Below, piece by piece: positions 1 through 11,880 of a DNA stretch of 64,000 nucleotides. The DNA is from Acanthosepion lycidas (taxonomy: Eukaryota; Mollusca; Cephalopoda; Sepiida; Sepiidae). Numbering within the stretch: the first letter of the stretch is position 1; each line of letters opens with the position of its first letter. The DNA is taken from assembly GCA_963932145.1 (NCBI GenBank), contig CAWVQA010000096.1, positions 30,257 through 94,256 on the forward strand. Reading direction: 5' to 3'. The position numbers and the translations under genes were made by a program. Below the pieces are notes generated by a model. That model worked only from the letters and a program-made list of their open reading frames with translations. It was not told where the DNA came from and searched no databases.

Positions 1-180
1 CTAGCTGCAAGTGAAATGCCTTAAATTGCCGTTTGAAGCTTCAACTTTGGGTTCCCAGTTCACGTTATTTGGGTATCGTAAAAAAAAGTCGATTAAGATT
101 TGTCATTTTTGGTAGTGATTTTATTCGCCTATTAGATGCACAATGAGTTGGAGAATCTGATAAACCCCACTTCCGGTAGT

Positions 181-360
181 CTAGCTGCAAGAGAAATGCC
201 TTAAATTGCCGTTTGAAGCTTCAACTTTGGGTTCCCAGTTCTCGTTATTTGGGTATCGTAAAAAAAAGTCGATTAAGATTTGTCACTTTTGGTAGTGATT
301 TTATTCGCCTATTAGATGCACAATGAGTTGGAGAATCTGATAAACCCCACTTCCGGTAGC
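181..360. repeat. Representative 180-bp monomer
   Basis: This copy serves as reference for monomer positions 1-180. It starts 'ctagctgcaa' and ends 'ttccggtagc'. Hand counting gives 70 G+C of 180 (39%) and six CpG sites (positions 30, 63, 77, 90, 126, 174), close to expectation from base composition (about 0.9), so CpG is not depleted. Landmarks are a perfect 12-bp palindrome with a HindIII site at 33-44, an imperfect dyad GGGttCCC flanked by AACT/AGTT at 43-60, an A8 tract at 80-87, T5 at 106-110 and T4 at 119-122. The direct repeat TAGC-c-TAGC spans the monomer junction. All six frames contain stops in the consensus, and since 180 is divisible by three, each stop recurs in every standard copy. 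Confidence 0.97.
213..224. other. 12-bp perfect palindrome with HindIII site, present in nearly every monomer
   Basis: TTGAAGCTTCAA equals its own reverse complement (monomer positions 33-44) and is centred on a HindIII site. Because it recurs about every 180 bp, HindIII should cut this array into a 180-bp ladder. A few copies lose it by substitution, for example the monomers starting at 541 (ctcc), 40306 (agattc) and 43175 (aatctt). It could be a symmetric protein-binding site or simply a restriction landmark; the sequence does not say which. Confidence 0.9.
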
Positions 361-2520
361 CTAGCTGCAAGAGAAATGCCTTAAATTGCCGTTTGAAGCT
401 TCAACTTTGGGTTCCCAGTTCTCGTTATTTGGGTATCGTAAAAAAAAGTCGATTAAGATTTGTCATTTTTGGTAGTGATTTTATTCGCCTATTAGATGCA
501 CAATGAGTTGGAGAATCTGATAAACCCCACTTCCGGTAGTCTAGCTGCAAGAGAAATGCCTTAAATTGCCGTTTGAAGCTCCAACTTTGGGTTCCCAGTT
601 CACGTTATTTGGGTATCGTAAAAAAAAGTCGATTAAGATTTGTCATTTTTGGTAGTGATTTTATTCGCCTATTAGATGCACAATGAGTTGGAGAATCTGA
701 TAAACCCCACTTCCGGTAGCCTAGCTGCAAGAGAAATGCCTTAAATTGCCGTTTGAAGCTTCAACTTTGGGTTCCCAGTTCTCGTTATTTGGGTATCGTA
801 AAAAAAAGTCGATTAAGATTTGTCATTTTTGGTAGTGATTTTATTCGCCTATTAGATGCACAATGAGTTGGAGAATCTGATAAACCCCACTTCCGGTAGC
901 CTAGCTGCAAGAGAAATGCCTTAAATTGCCGTTTGAAGCTTCAACTTTGGGTTCCCAGTTCTCGTTATTTGGGTATCGTAAAAAAAAGTCGATTAAGATT
1001 TGTCATTTTTGGTAGTGATTTTATTCGCCTATTAGATGCACAATGAGTTGGAGAATCTGATAAACCCCACTTCCGGTAGCCTAGCTGCAAGAGAAATGCC
1101 TTAAATTGCCGTTTGAAGCTTCAACTTTGGGTTCCCAGTTCTCGTTATTTGGGTATCGTAAAAAAAAGTCGATTAAGATTTGTCATTTTTGGTAGTGATT
1201 TTATTCGCCTATTAGATGCACAATGAGTTGGAGAATCTGATAAACCCCACTTCCGGTAGTCTAGCTGCAAGAGAAATGCCTTAAATTGCCGTTTGAAGCT
1301 TCAACTTTGGGTTCCCAGTTCACGTTATTTGGGTATCGTAAAAAAAAGTCGATTAAGATTTGTCATTTTTGGTAGTGATTTTATTCGCCTATTAGATGCA
1401 CAATGAGTTGGAGAATCTGATAAACCCCACTTCCGGTAGTCTAGCTGCAAGAGAAATGCCTTAAATTGCCGTTTGAAGCTTCAACTTTGGGTTCCCAGTT
1501 CTCGTTATTTGGGTATCGTAAAAAAAAGTCGATTAAGATTTGTCATTTTTGGTAGTGATTTTATTCGCCTATTAGATGCACAATGAGTTGGAGAATCTGA
1601 TAAACCCCACTTCCGGTAGCCTAGCTGCAATTGAAATGCCTTAAATTGCCGTTTGAAGCTTCAACTTTGGGTTCCCAGTTCTCGTTATTTGGGTATCGTA
1701 AAAAAAAGTCGATTAAGATTTGTCATTTTTGGTAGTGATTTTATTCGCCTATTAGATGCACAATGAGTTGGAGAATCTGATAAACACCACTTCCGGTAGT
1801 CTAGCTGCAAGAGAAATGCCTTAAATTGCCGTTTGAAGCTTCAACTTTGGGTTCCCAGTTCACGTTATTTGGGTATCGTAAAAAAAAGTCGATTAAGATT
1901 TGTCATTTTTGGTAGTGATTTTATTCGCCTATTAGATGCACAATGAGTTGGAGAATCTGATAAACCCCACTTCCGGTAGCCTAGCTGCAAGTGAAATGCC
2001 TTAAATTGCCGTTTGAAGCTTCAACTTTGGGTTCCCAGTTCTCGTTATTTGGGTAACGTAAAAAAAAGTCGATTAAGATTTGTCATTTTTGGTAGTGATT
2101 TTATTCGCCTATTAGATGCACAATGAGTTGGAGAATCTGATAAACCCCACTTCCGGTAGTCTAGCTGCAAGAGAAATGCCTTAAATTTCCGTTTGAAGCT
2201 TCAACTTTGGGTTCCCAGTTCACGTTATTTGGGTATCGTAAAAAAAAGTCGATTAAGATTTGTCATTTTTGGTAGTGATTTTATTCGCCTATTAGATGCA
2301 CAATGAGTTGGAGAATCTGATAAACCCCACTTCCGGTAGCCTAGCTGCAAGAGAAATGCCTTAAATTGCCGTTTGAAGCTTCAACTTTGGGTTCCCAGTT
2401 CTCGTTATTTGGGTATTGTAAAAAAAAGTCGATTAAGATTTGTCATTTTTGGTAGTGATTTTATTCGCCTATTAGATGCACAATGAGTTGGAGAATCTGA
2501 TAAACCCCACTTCCGGTAGT

Positions 2521-5220
2521 CTAGCTGCAAGAGAAATGCCTTAAATTGCCGTTTGAAGCTTCAACTTTGGGTTCCCAGTTCACGTTATTTGGGTATCGTA
2601 AAAAAAAGTCGATTAAGATTTCTCATTTTTGGTAGTGATTTTATTCGCCTATTAGATGCACAATGAGTTGGAGAATCTGATAAACCCCACTTCCGGTAGC
2701 CTAGCTGCAAGAGAAATGCCTTAAATTGCCGTTTGAAGCTTCAACTTTGGGTTCCCAGTTCTCGTTATTTGGGTATCGTAAAAAAAAGTCGATTAAGATT
2801 TGTCATTTTTGGTAGTGATTTTATTCGCCTATTAGATGCACAATGAGTTGGAGAATCTGATAAACCCCACTTCCGGTAGCCTAGCTGCAAGAGAAATGCC
2901 TTAAATTGCCGTTTGAAGCTTCAACTTTGGGTTCCCAGTTCTCGTTATTTGGGTATCGTAAAAAAAAGTCGATTAAGATTTGTCATTTTTGGTAGTGATT
3001 TTATTCGCCTATTAGATGCACAATGAGTTGGAGAATCTGATAAACCCCACTTCCGGTAGTCTAGCTGCAAGAGAAATGCCTTAAATTGCCGTTTGAAGCT
3101 TCAACTTTGGGTTCCCAGTTCACGTTATTTGGGTATCGTAAAAAAAAGTCGATTAAGATTTGTCATTTTTGGTAGTGATTTTATTCGCCTATTAGATGCA
3201 CAATGAGTTGGAGAATCTGATAAACCCAACTTCCGGTAGCCTAGCTGCAAGAGAAATGCCTTAAATTGCCGTTTGAAGCTTCAACTTTGGGTTCCCAGTT
3301 CTCGTTATTTGGGTATCGTAAAAAAAAGTCGATTAAGATTTGTCATTTTTGGTAGTGATTTTATTCGCCTATTAGATGCACAATGAGTTGGAGAATCTGA
3401 TAAACCCCACTTCCGGTAGCCTAGCTGCAAGAGAAATGCCTTAAATTGCCGTTTGAAGCTTCAACTTTGGGTTCCCAGTTCTCGTTATTTGGGTATCGTA
3501 AAAAAAAGTCGATTAAGATTTGTCATTTTTGGTAGTGATTTTATTCGCCTATTAGATGCACAATGAGTTGGAGAATCTGATAAACCCCACTTCCGGTAGT
3601 CTAGCTGCAAGAGAAATGCCTTAAATTGCCGTTTGAAGCTTCAACTTTGGGTTCCCAGTTCACGTTATTTGGGTATCGTAAAAAAAAGTCGATTAAGATT
3701 TGTCATTTTTGGTAGTGATTTTATTCGCCTATTAGATGCACAATGAGTTGGAGAATCTGATAAAACCCACTTCCGGTAGTCTAGCTGCAAGAGAAATGCC
3801 TTAAATTGCCGTTTGAAGCTTCAACTTTGGGTTCCCAGTTCTCGTTATTTGGGTATCGTAAAAAAAAGTCGATTAAGATTTGTCATTTTTGGTAGTGATT
3901 TTATTCGCCTATTAGATGCACAATGAGTTGGAGAATCTGATAAACCCCACTTCCGGTAGCCTAGCTGCAAGAGAAATGCCTTAAATTGCCGTTTGAAGCT
4001 TCAACTTTGGGTTCCCAGTTCTCGTTATTTGGGTATCGTAAAAAAAAGTCGATTAAGATTTGTCATTTTTGGTAGTGATTTTATTCGTCTATTAGATGCA
4101 CAATGAGTTGGAGAATCTGATAAACCCCACTTCCGGTAGTCTAGCTGCAAGAGAAATGCCTTAAATTGCCGTTTGAAGCTTCAACTTTGGGTTCCCAGTT
4201 CACGTTATTTGGGTATCGTAAAAAAAAGTCGATTAAGATTTGTCATTTTTGGTAGTGATTTTATTCGCCTATTAGATGCACAATGAGTTGGAGAATCTGA
4301 TAAACCCCACTTCCGGTAGCCTAGCTGCAAGAGAAATGCCTTAAATTGCCGTTTGAAGCTTCAACTTTGGGTTCCCAGTTCTCGTTATTTGGGTATCGTA
4401 AAAAAAAGTCGATTAAGATTTGTCATTTTTGGTAGTGATTTTATTCGCCTATTAGATGCACAATGAGTTGGAGAATCTGATAAACTCCACTTCCGGTAGC
4501 CTAGCTGCAAGAGAAATGCCTTAAATTGCCGTTTGAAGCTTCAACTTTGGGTTCCCAGTTCTCGTTATTTGGGTATCGTAAAAAAAAGTCGATTAAGATT
4601 TGTCATTTTTGGTAGTGATTTTATTCGCCTATTAGATGCACAATGAGTTGGAGAATCTGATAAACCCCACTTCCGGTAGTCTAGCTGCAAGAGAAATGCC
4701 TTAAATTGCCGTTTGAAGCTTCAACTTTGGGTTCCCAGTTCACGTTATTTGGGTATCGTAAAAAAAAGTCGATTAAGATTTGTCATTTTTGGTAGTGATT
4801 TTATTCGCCTATTAGATGCACAATGAGTTGGAGAATCTGATAAACCCCACTTCCGGTAGCCTAGCTGCAAGAGAAATGCCTTAAATTGCCGTTTGAAGCT
4901 TCAACTTTGGGTTCCCAGTTCTCGTTATTTGGGTATCGTAAAAAAAAGTCGATTAAGATTTGTCATTTTTGGTAGTGATTTTATTCGCCTATTAGATGCA
5001 CAATGAGTTGGAGAATCTGATAAACCCCACTTCCGGTAGCCTAGCTGCAAGAGAAATGCCTTAAATTGCCGTTTGAAGCTTCAACTTTGGGTTCCCAGTT
5101 CTCGTTATTTGGGTATCGTAAAAAAAAGTCGATTAAGATTTGTCATTTTTGGTAGTGATTTTATTCGCCTATTAGATGCACAATGAGTTGGAGAATCTGA
5201 TAAACCCCACTTCCGGTAGT
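2521..5220. repeat. 540-bp trimer higher-order pattern, five copies
   Basis: Monomers 15-29 follow the order (A62,C180)(T62,C180)(T62,T180) five times. The only deviation is that the first monomer of the third copy (3601) ends in T180. Copies of the same slot are otherwise near identical, so the trimer rests on two dimorphic sites and is a weak higher-order repeat. Before and after this stretch the same elements occur in irregular order, including a dimer rhythm around 1801-2700. Confidence 0.75.
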
Positions 5221-7200
5221 CTAGCTGCAAGAGAAATGCCTTAAATTGCCGTTTGAAGCTTCAACTTTGGGTTCCCAGTTCACGTTATTTGGGTATCGTA
5301 AAAAAAAGTCGATTAAGATTTGTCATTTTTGGTAGTGATTTTATTCGCCTATTAGATGCACAATGAGTTGGAGAATCTGATAAACCCCACTTCCGGTAGT
5401 CTAGCTGCAAGAGAAATGCCTTAAATTGCCGTTTGAAGCTTCAACTTTGGGTTCCCAGTTCTCGTTATCTGGGTATCGTAAAAAAAAGTCGATTAAGATT
5501 TGTCATTTTTGGTAGTGATTTTATTCGCCTATTAGATGCACAATGAGTTGGAGAATCTGATAAACCCCACTTCCGGTAGTCTAGCTGCAAGAGAAATGCC
5601 TTAAATTGCCGTTTGAAGCTTCAACTTTGGGTTCCCAGTTCACGTTATTTGGGTATCGTAAAAAAAAGTCGATTAAGATTTGTCATTTTTGGTAGTGATT
5701 TTATTCGCCTATTAGATGCACAATGAGTTGGAGAATCTGATAAACCCCACTTCCGGTAGCCTAGCTGCAAGGGAAATGCCTTAAATTGCCGTTTGAAGCT
5801 TCAACTTTGGGTTCCCAGTTCTCGTTATTTGGGTATCGTAAAAAAAAGTCGATTAAGATTTGTCATTTTTGGTAGTGATTTTATTCGCCTATTAGATGCA
5901 CAATGAGTTGGAGAATCTGATAAACCCCACTTCCGGTAGCCTAGCTGCAAGAGAAATGCCTTAAATTGCCGTTTGAAGCTTCAACTTTGGGTTCCCAGTT
6001 CTCGTTATTTGGGTATCGTATAAAAAAGTCGATTAAGATTTGTCATTTTTGGTAGTGATTTTATTCGCCTATTAGATGCACAATGAGTTGGAGAATCTGA
6101 TAAACCCCACTTCCGGTAGTCTAGCTGCAAGAGAAATGCCTTAAATTGCCGTTTGAAGCTTCAACTTTGGGTTCCCAGTTCACGTTATTTGGGTATCGTA
6201 AAAAAAAGTCGATTAAGATTTGTCATTTTTGGTAGTGATTTTATTCGCCTATTAGATGCACAATGAGTTGGAGAATCTGATAAACCCCACTTCCGGTAGC
6301 CTAGCTGCAAGAGAAATGCCTTAAATTGCCGTTTGAAGCTTCAACTTTGGGTTCCCAGTTCTCGTTATTTGGGTATCGTAAAAAAAAGTCGATTAAGATT
6401 TGTCATTTTTGGTAGTGATTTTATTCGCCTATTAGATGCACAATGAGTTGGAGAATCTGATAAACCCCACTTCCGGTAGTCTAGCTGCAAGAGAAATGCC
6501 TTAAATTGCCGTTTGAAGCTTCAACTTTGGGTTCCCAGTTCACGTTATTTGGGTATCGTAAAAAAAAGTCGATTAAGATTTGTCATTTTTGGTAGTGATT
6601 TTATTCGCCTATTAGATGCACAATGAGTTGGAGAATCTGATAAACCCCACTTCCGGTAGTCTAGCTGCAAGAGAAATGCCTTAAATTGCCGTTTGAAGCT
6701 TCAACTTTGGGTTCCCAGTTCACGTTATTTGGGTATCGTAAAAAAAAGTCGATTAAGATTTGTCATTTTTGGTAGTGATTTTATTCGCCTATTAGATGCA
6801 CAATGAGTTGGAGAATCTGATAAACCCCACTTCCGGTAGTCTAGCTGCAAGAGAAATGCCTTAAATTGCCGTTTGAAGCTTCAACTTTGGGTTCCCAGTT
6901 CTCGTTATTTGGGTATCGTAAAAAAAAGTCGATTAAGATTTGTCATTTTTGGTAGTGATTTTATTCGCCTATTAGATGCACAATGAGTTGGAGAATCTGA
7001 TAAACCCCACTTCCGGTAGTCTAGCTGCAAGAGAAATGCCTTAAATTGCCGTTTGAAGCTTCAACTTTGGGTTCCCAGTTCTCGTTATCTGGGTATCGTA
7101 AAAAAAAGTCGATTAAGATTTGTCATTTTTGGTAGTGATTTTATTCGCCTATTAGATGCACAATGAGTTGGAGAATCTGATAAACCCCACTTCCGGTAGT

Positions 7201-7740
7201 CTAGCTGCAAGAGAAATGCCTTAAATTGCCGTTTGAAGCTTCAACTTTGGGTCCCAGTTCTCGTTATTTGGGTATCGTAAAAAAAAGTCGATTAAGATTT
7301 GTCATTTTTGGTAGTGATTTTATTCGCCTATTAGATGCACAATGAGTTGGAGAATCTGATAAACCCCACTTCCGGTAGCCTAGCTGCAAGAGAAATGCCT
7401 TAAATTGCCGTTTGAAGCTTCAACTTTGGGTTCCCAGTTCTCGTTATTTGGGTATCGTAAAAAAAAGTCGATTAAGATTTGTCATTTTTGGTAGTGATTT
7501 TATTCGCCTATTAGATGCACAATGAGTTGGAGAATCTGATAAACCCCACTTCCGGTAGCCTAGCTGCAAGAGAAATGCCTTAAATTGCCGTTTGAAGCTT
7601 CAACTTTGGGTTCCCAGTTCTCGTTATTTGGGTATCGTAAAAAAATAGTCGATTAAGATTTGTCATTTTTGGTAGTGATTTTATTCGCCTATTAGATGCA
7701 CAATGAGTTGGAGAATCTGATAAACCCCACTTCCGGTAGC
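7201..7740. repeat. Three monomers bounded by a 1-bp deletion and a compensating 1-bp insertion
   Basis: The monomer at 7201-7379 has lost one T of 'gggttccc' (179 bp). The monomer at 7560-7740 has gained one base in its A tract, reading A7-T-A before 'gtc' (181 bp). The second change restores the coordinate phase. These length variants lie at the domain 1/domain 2 boundary. Confidence 0.9.
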
Positions 7741-9180
7741 CTAGCTGCAAGAGAAATGCCTTAAATTGCCGTTTGAAGCTTCAACTTTGGGTTCCCAGTT
7801 CACGTTATTTGGGTATCGTAAAAAAAAGTCGATTAAGATTTGTCATTTTTGGTAGTGATTTTATTCGCCTATTAGATGCACAATGAGTTGGAGAATCTGA
7901 TAAACCCCACTTCCGGTAGCCTAGCTGCAAGAGAAATGCCTTAAATTGCCGTTTGAAGCTTCAACTTTGGGTTCCCAGTTCTCGTTATTTGGGTATCGTA
8001 AAAAAAAGTCGATTAAGATTTGTCATTTTTGGTAGTGATTTTATTCGCCTATTAGATGCACAATGAGTTGGAGAATCTGATAAACCCCACTTCCGGTAGC
8101 CTAGCTGCAAGAGAAATGCCTTAAATTGCCGTTTGAAGCTTCAACTTTGGGTTCCCAGTTCACGTTATTTGGGTATCGTAAAAAAAAGTCGATTAAGATT
8201 TGTCATTTTTGGTAGTGATTTTATTCGCCTATTAGATGCACAATGAGTTGGAGAATCTGATAAACCCCACTTCCGGTAGCCTAGCTGCAAGAGAAATGCC
8301 TTAAATTGCCGTTTGAAGCTTCAACTTTGGGTTCCCAGTTCTCGTTATTTGGGTATCGTAAAAAAAAGTCGATTAAGATTTGTCATTTTTGGTAGTGATT
8401 TTATTCGCCTATTAGATGCACAATGAGTTGGAGAATCTGATAAACCCCACTTCCGGTAGCCTAGCTGCAAGAGAAATGCCTTAAATTGCCGTTTGAAGCT
8501 TCAATTTTGGGTTCCCAGTTCACGTTATTTGGGTATCGTAAAAAAAAGTCGATTAAGATTTGTCATTTTTGGTAGTGATTTTATTCGCCTATTAGATGCA
8601 CAATGAGTTGGAGAATCTGATAAACCCCACTTCCGGTAGCCTAGCTGCAAGAGAAATGCCTTAAATTGCCGTTTGAAGCTTCAACTTTGGGTTCCCAGTT
8701 CTCGTTATTTGGGTATCGTAAAAAAAAGTCGATTAAGATTTGTCATTTTTGGTAGTGATTTTATTCGCCTATTAGATGCACAATGAGTTGGAGAATCTGA
8801 TAAACCCCACTTCCGGTAGCCTAGCTGCAAGAGAAATGCCTTAAATTGCCGTTTGAAGCTTCAACTTTGGGTTCCCAGTTCACGTTATTTGGGTATCGTA
8901 AAAAAAAGTCGATTAAGATTTGTCATTTTTGGTAGTGATTTTATTCGCCTATTAGATGCACAATGAGTTGGAGAATCTGATAAACCCCACTTCCGGTAGC
9001 CTAGCTGCAAGAGAAATGCCTTAAATTGCCGTTTGAAGCTTCAACTTTGGGTTCCCAGTTCTCGTTATTTGGGTATCGTAAAAAAAAGTCGATTAAGATT
9101 TGTCATTTTTGGTAGTGATTTTATTCGCCTATTAGATGCACAATGAGTTGGAGAATCTGATAAACCCCACTTCCGGTAGC
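7741..9180. repeat. 360-bp dimer pattern, four copies
   Basis: Eight monomers alternate strictly between A62 (starts 7741, 8101, 8461, 8821) and T62 (starts 7921, 8281, 8641, 9001). Apart from one substitution in the monomer at 8461 ('caatttt'), the copies look identical. The alternation stops at 9181, where several T62 monomers follow in a row. Confidence 0.78.
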
Positions 9181-10440
9181 CTAGCTGCAAGAGAAATGCC
9201 TTAAATTGCCGTTTGAAGCTTCAACTTTGGGGTCCTAGTTCTCGTTATTTGGGTATCGTAAAAAAAAGTCGATTAAAATTTGTCATTTTTGGTAGTGATT
9301 TTATTCGCCTATTAGATGCACAATGAGTTGGAGAATCTGATAAACCCCACTTCCGGTAGCCTAGCTGCAAGAGAAATGCCTTAAATTGCCGTTTGAAGCT
9401 TCATCTTTGGGTTCCCAGTTCTCGTTATTTGGGTATCGTAAAAAAAAGTCGATTAAGATTTGTCATTTTTGGTAGTGATTTTGTTCGCCTATTAGATGCA
9501 CAATGAGTTGGAGAATCTGATAAACCCCACTTCCGGTAGCCTAGCTGCAAGAGAAATGCCTTAATTTGCCGTTTGAAGCTTCAACTTTGGGTTCCCAGTT
9601 CTCGTTATTTGGGTATCGTAAAAAAAAGTCGATTAAGATTTGTCATTTTTGGTAGTGATTTTATTCGCCTATTAGATGCACAATGAGTTGGAGAATCTGA
9701 TAAACCCCACTTCCGGTAGCCTAGCTGCAAGAGAAATGCCTTAAATTGCCGTTTGAAGCTTCAACTTTGGGTTCCCAGTTCACGTTATTTGGGTATCGTA
9801 AAAAAAAGTCGATTAAGATTTGTCATTTTTGGTAGTGATTTTATTCGCCTATTAGATGCACAATGAGTTGGAGAATCTGATAAACCCCACTTCCGGTAGC
9901 CTAGCTGCAAGAGAAATGCCTTAAATTGCCGTTTGAAGCTTCAACTTTGGGTTCCCAGTTCTCGTTATTTGGGTATCGTAAAAAAAAGTCGATTAAGATT
10001 TGTCATTTTTGGTAGTGATTTTATTCGCCTATTAGATGCGCAATGAGTTGGAGAATCTGATAAACCCCACTTCCGGTAGCCTAGCTGCAAGAGAAATGCC
10101 TTAAATTGCCGTTTGAAGCTTCAACTTTGGGTTCCCAGTTCTCGTTATTTGGGTATCGTAAAAAAAAGTCGATTAAGATTTGTCATTTTTGGTAGTGATT
10201 TTATTCGCCTATTAGATGCACAATGAGTTGGAGAATCTGATAAACCCCACTTCCGGTAGCCTAGCTGCAAGAGAAATGCCTTAAATTGCCGTTTGAAGCT
10301 TCAACTTTGGGTTCCCAGTTCTCGTTATTTGGGTATCGTAAAAAAAAGTCGATTAAGATTTGTCATTTTTGGTAGTGATTTTATTCGCCTATTAGATGCA
10401 CAATGAGTTGGAGAATCTGATAAACCCCACTTCCGGTAGC

Positions 10441-11880
10441 CTAGCTGCAAGAGAAATGCCTTAAATTGCCGTTTGAAGCTTCAACTTTGGGTTCCCAGTT
10501 CACGTTATTTGGGTATCGTAAAAAAAAGTCGATTAAGATTTGTCATTTTTGGTAGTGATTTTATTCGCCTATTAGATGCACAATGAGTTGGAGAATCTGA
10601 TAAACCCCACTTCCGGTAGCCTAGCTGCAAGAGAAATGCCTTAAATTGCCGTTTGAAGCTTCAACTTTGGGTTCCCAGTTCACGTTATTTGGGTATCGTA
10701 AAAAAAAGTCGATTAAGATTTGTCATTTTTGGTAGTGATTTTATTCGCCTATTAGATGCACAATGAGTTGGAGAATCTGATAAACCCCACTTCCGGTAGC
10801 CTAGCTGCAAGAGAAATGCCTTAAATTGCCGTTTGAAGCTTCAACTTTGGGTTCCCAGTTCACGTTATTTGGGTATCGTAAAAAAAAGTCGATTAAGATT
10901 TGTCATTTTTGGTAGTGATTTTATTCGCCTATTAGATGCACAATGAGTTGGAGAATCTGATAAACCCCTCTTCCGGTAGCCTAGCTGCAAGAGAAATGCC
11001 TTAAATTGCCGTTTGAAGCTTCAACTTTGGGTTCCCAGTTCTCGTTATTTGGGTATCGTAAAAAAAAGTCGATTAAGATTTGTCATTTTTGGTAGTGATT
11101 TTATTCGCCTATTAGATGCACAATGAGTTGGAGAATCTGATAAACCCCACTTCCGGTAGCCTAGCTGCAAGAGAAATGCCTTAAATTGCCGTTTGAAGCT
11201 TCAACTTTGGGTTCCCAGTTCACGTTATTTGGGTATCGTAAAAAAAAGTCGATTAAGATTTGTCATTTTTGGTAGTGATTTTATTCGCCTATTAGATGCA
11301 CAATGAGTTGGAGAATCTGATAAACCCCACTTCCGGTAGCCTAGCTGCAAGAGAAATGCCTTAAATTGCCGTTTGAAGCTTCAACTTTGGGGTCCCAGTT
11401 CACGTTATTTGGGTATCGTAAAAAAAAGTCGATTAAGATTTGTCATTTTTGGTAGTGATTTTATTCGCCTATTAGATGCACAATGAGTTGGAGAATCTGA
11501 TAAACCCCACTTCCGGTAGCCTAGCTGCAAGAGAAATGCCTTAAATTGCCGTTTGAAGCTTCAACTTTGGGTTCCCAGTTCTCGTTATTTGGGTATCGTA
11601 AAAAAAAGTCGATTAAGATTTGTCATTTTTGGTAGTGATTTTATTCGCCTATTAGATGCACAATGAGTTGGAGAATCTGATAAACCCCACTTCCGGTAGC
11701 CTAGCTGCAAGAGAAATGCCTTAAATTGCCGTTTGAAGCTTCAACTTTGGGTTCCCAGTTCTCGTTATTTGGGTATCGTAAAAAAAAGTCGATTAAGATT
11801 TGTCATTTTTGGTAGTGATTTTATTCGCCTATTAGATGCACAATGAGTTGGAGAATCTGATAAACCCCACTTCCGGTAGC
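10441..11880. repeat. 1440-bp (8-monomer) block, copy 1 of a 2700-bp-offset duplication
   Basis: Monomers 59-66 match monomers 74-81 (13141-14580) slot by slot for position 62 and share two rare variants: 'cccctc' (T at 10969 and 13669) and 'ggtccc' (G at 11392 and 14092). The offset is 2700 bp, 15 monomers. The copies place A12/T62 monomers, normally a domain 2 form, inside domain 3. Confidence 0.85.

Larger units (their letters stand above)
1..7200. repeat. Variant domain 1: C/T at position 180, A at position 12
   Basis: Monomers 1-40. Twenty-one of them end in T at position 180, and by my reading T180 does not occur again in the remaining 57 kb. Position 12 is A in almost all copies (T in a few, G once at 5772). 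After monomer 1, every monomer with A at position 62 follows a monomer ending in T180 (14 of 14), and every C180 monomer is followed by T62. The reverse is looser, since some T180 monomers precede T62. This one-way linkage across the junction marks a haplotype family distinct from the rest of the array. Confidence 0.88.

Noticed and set aside
230..240. RNA polymerase III B-box-like 'ggttccc' as a hint of a tRNA-derived repeat
   Set aside because: Only the GTTC core fits; the following purine and C positions do not. No A box or tRNA fold is visible, and T4/T5 runs in the unit would end such transcripts early.
340..350. 'ataaacccc' as a telomere-like motif
   Set aside because: It occurs once per 180 bp and is not tandemly repeated, so it is a chance match to plant- or ciliate-like telomere units.
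7560..7740. Possible true frame or promoter change at the A7-T-A insertion
   Set aside because: It is an isolated one-base insertion in the A tract with no associated open frame or regulatory motif.
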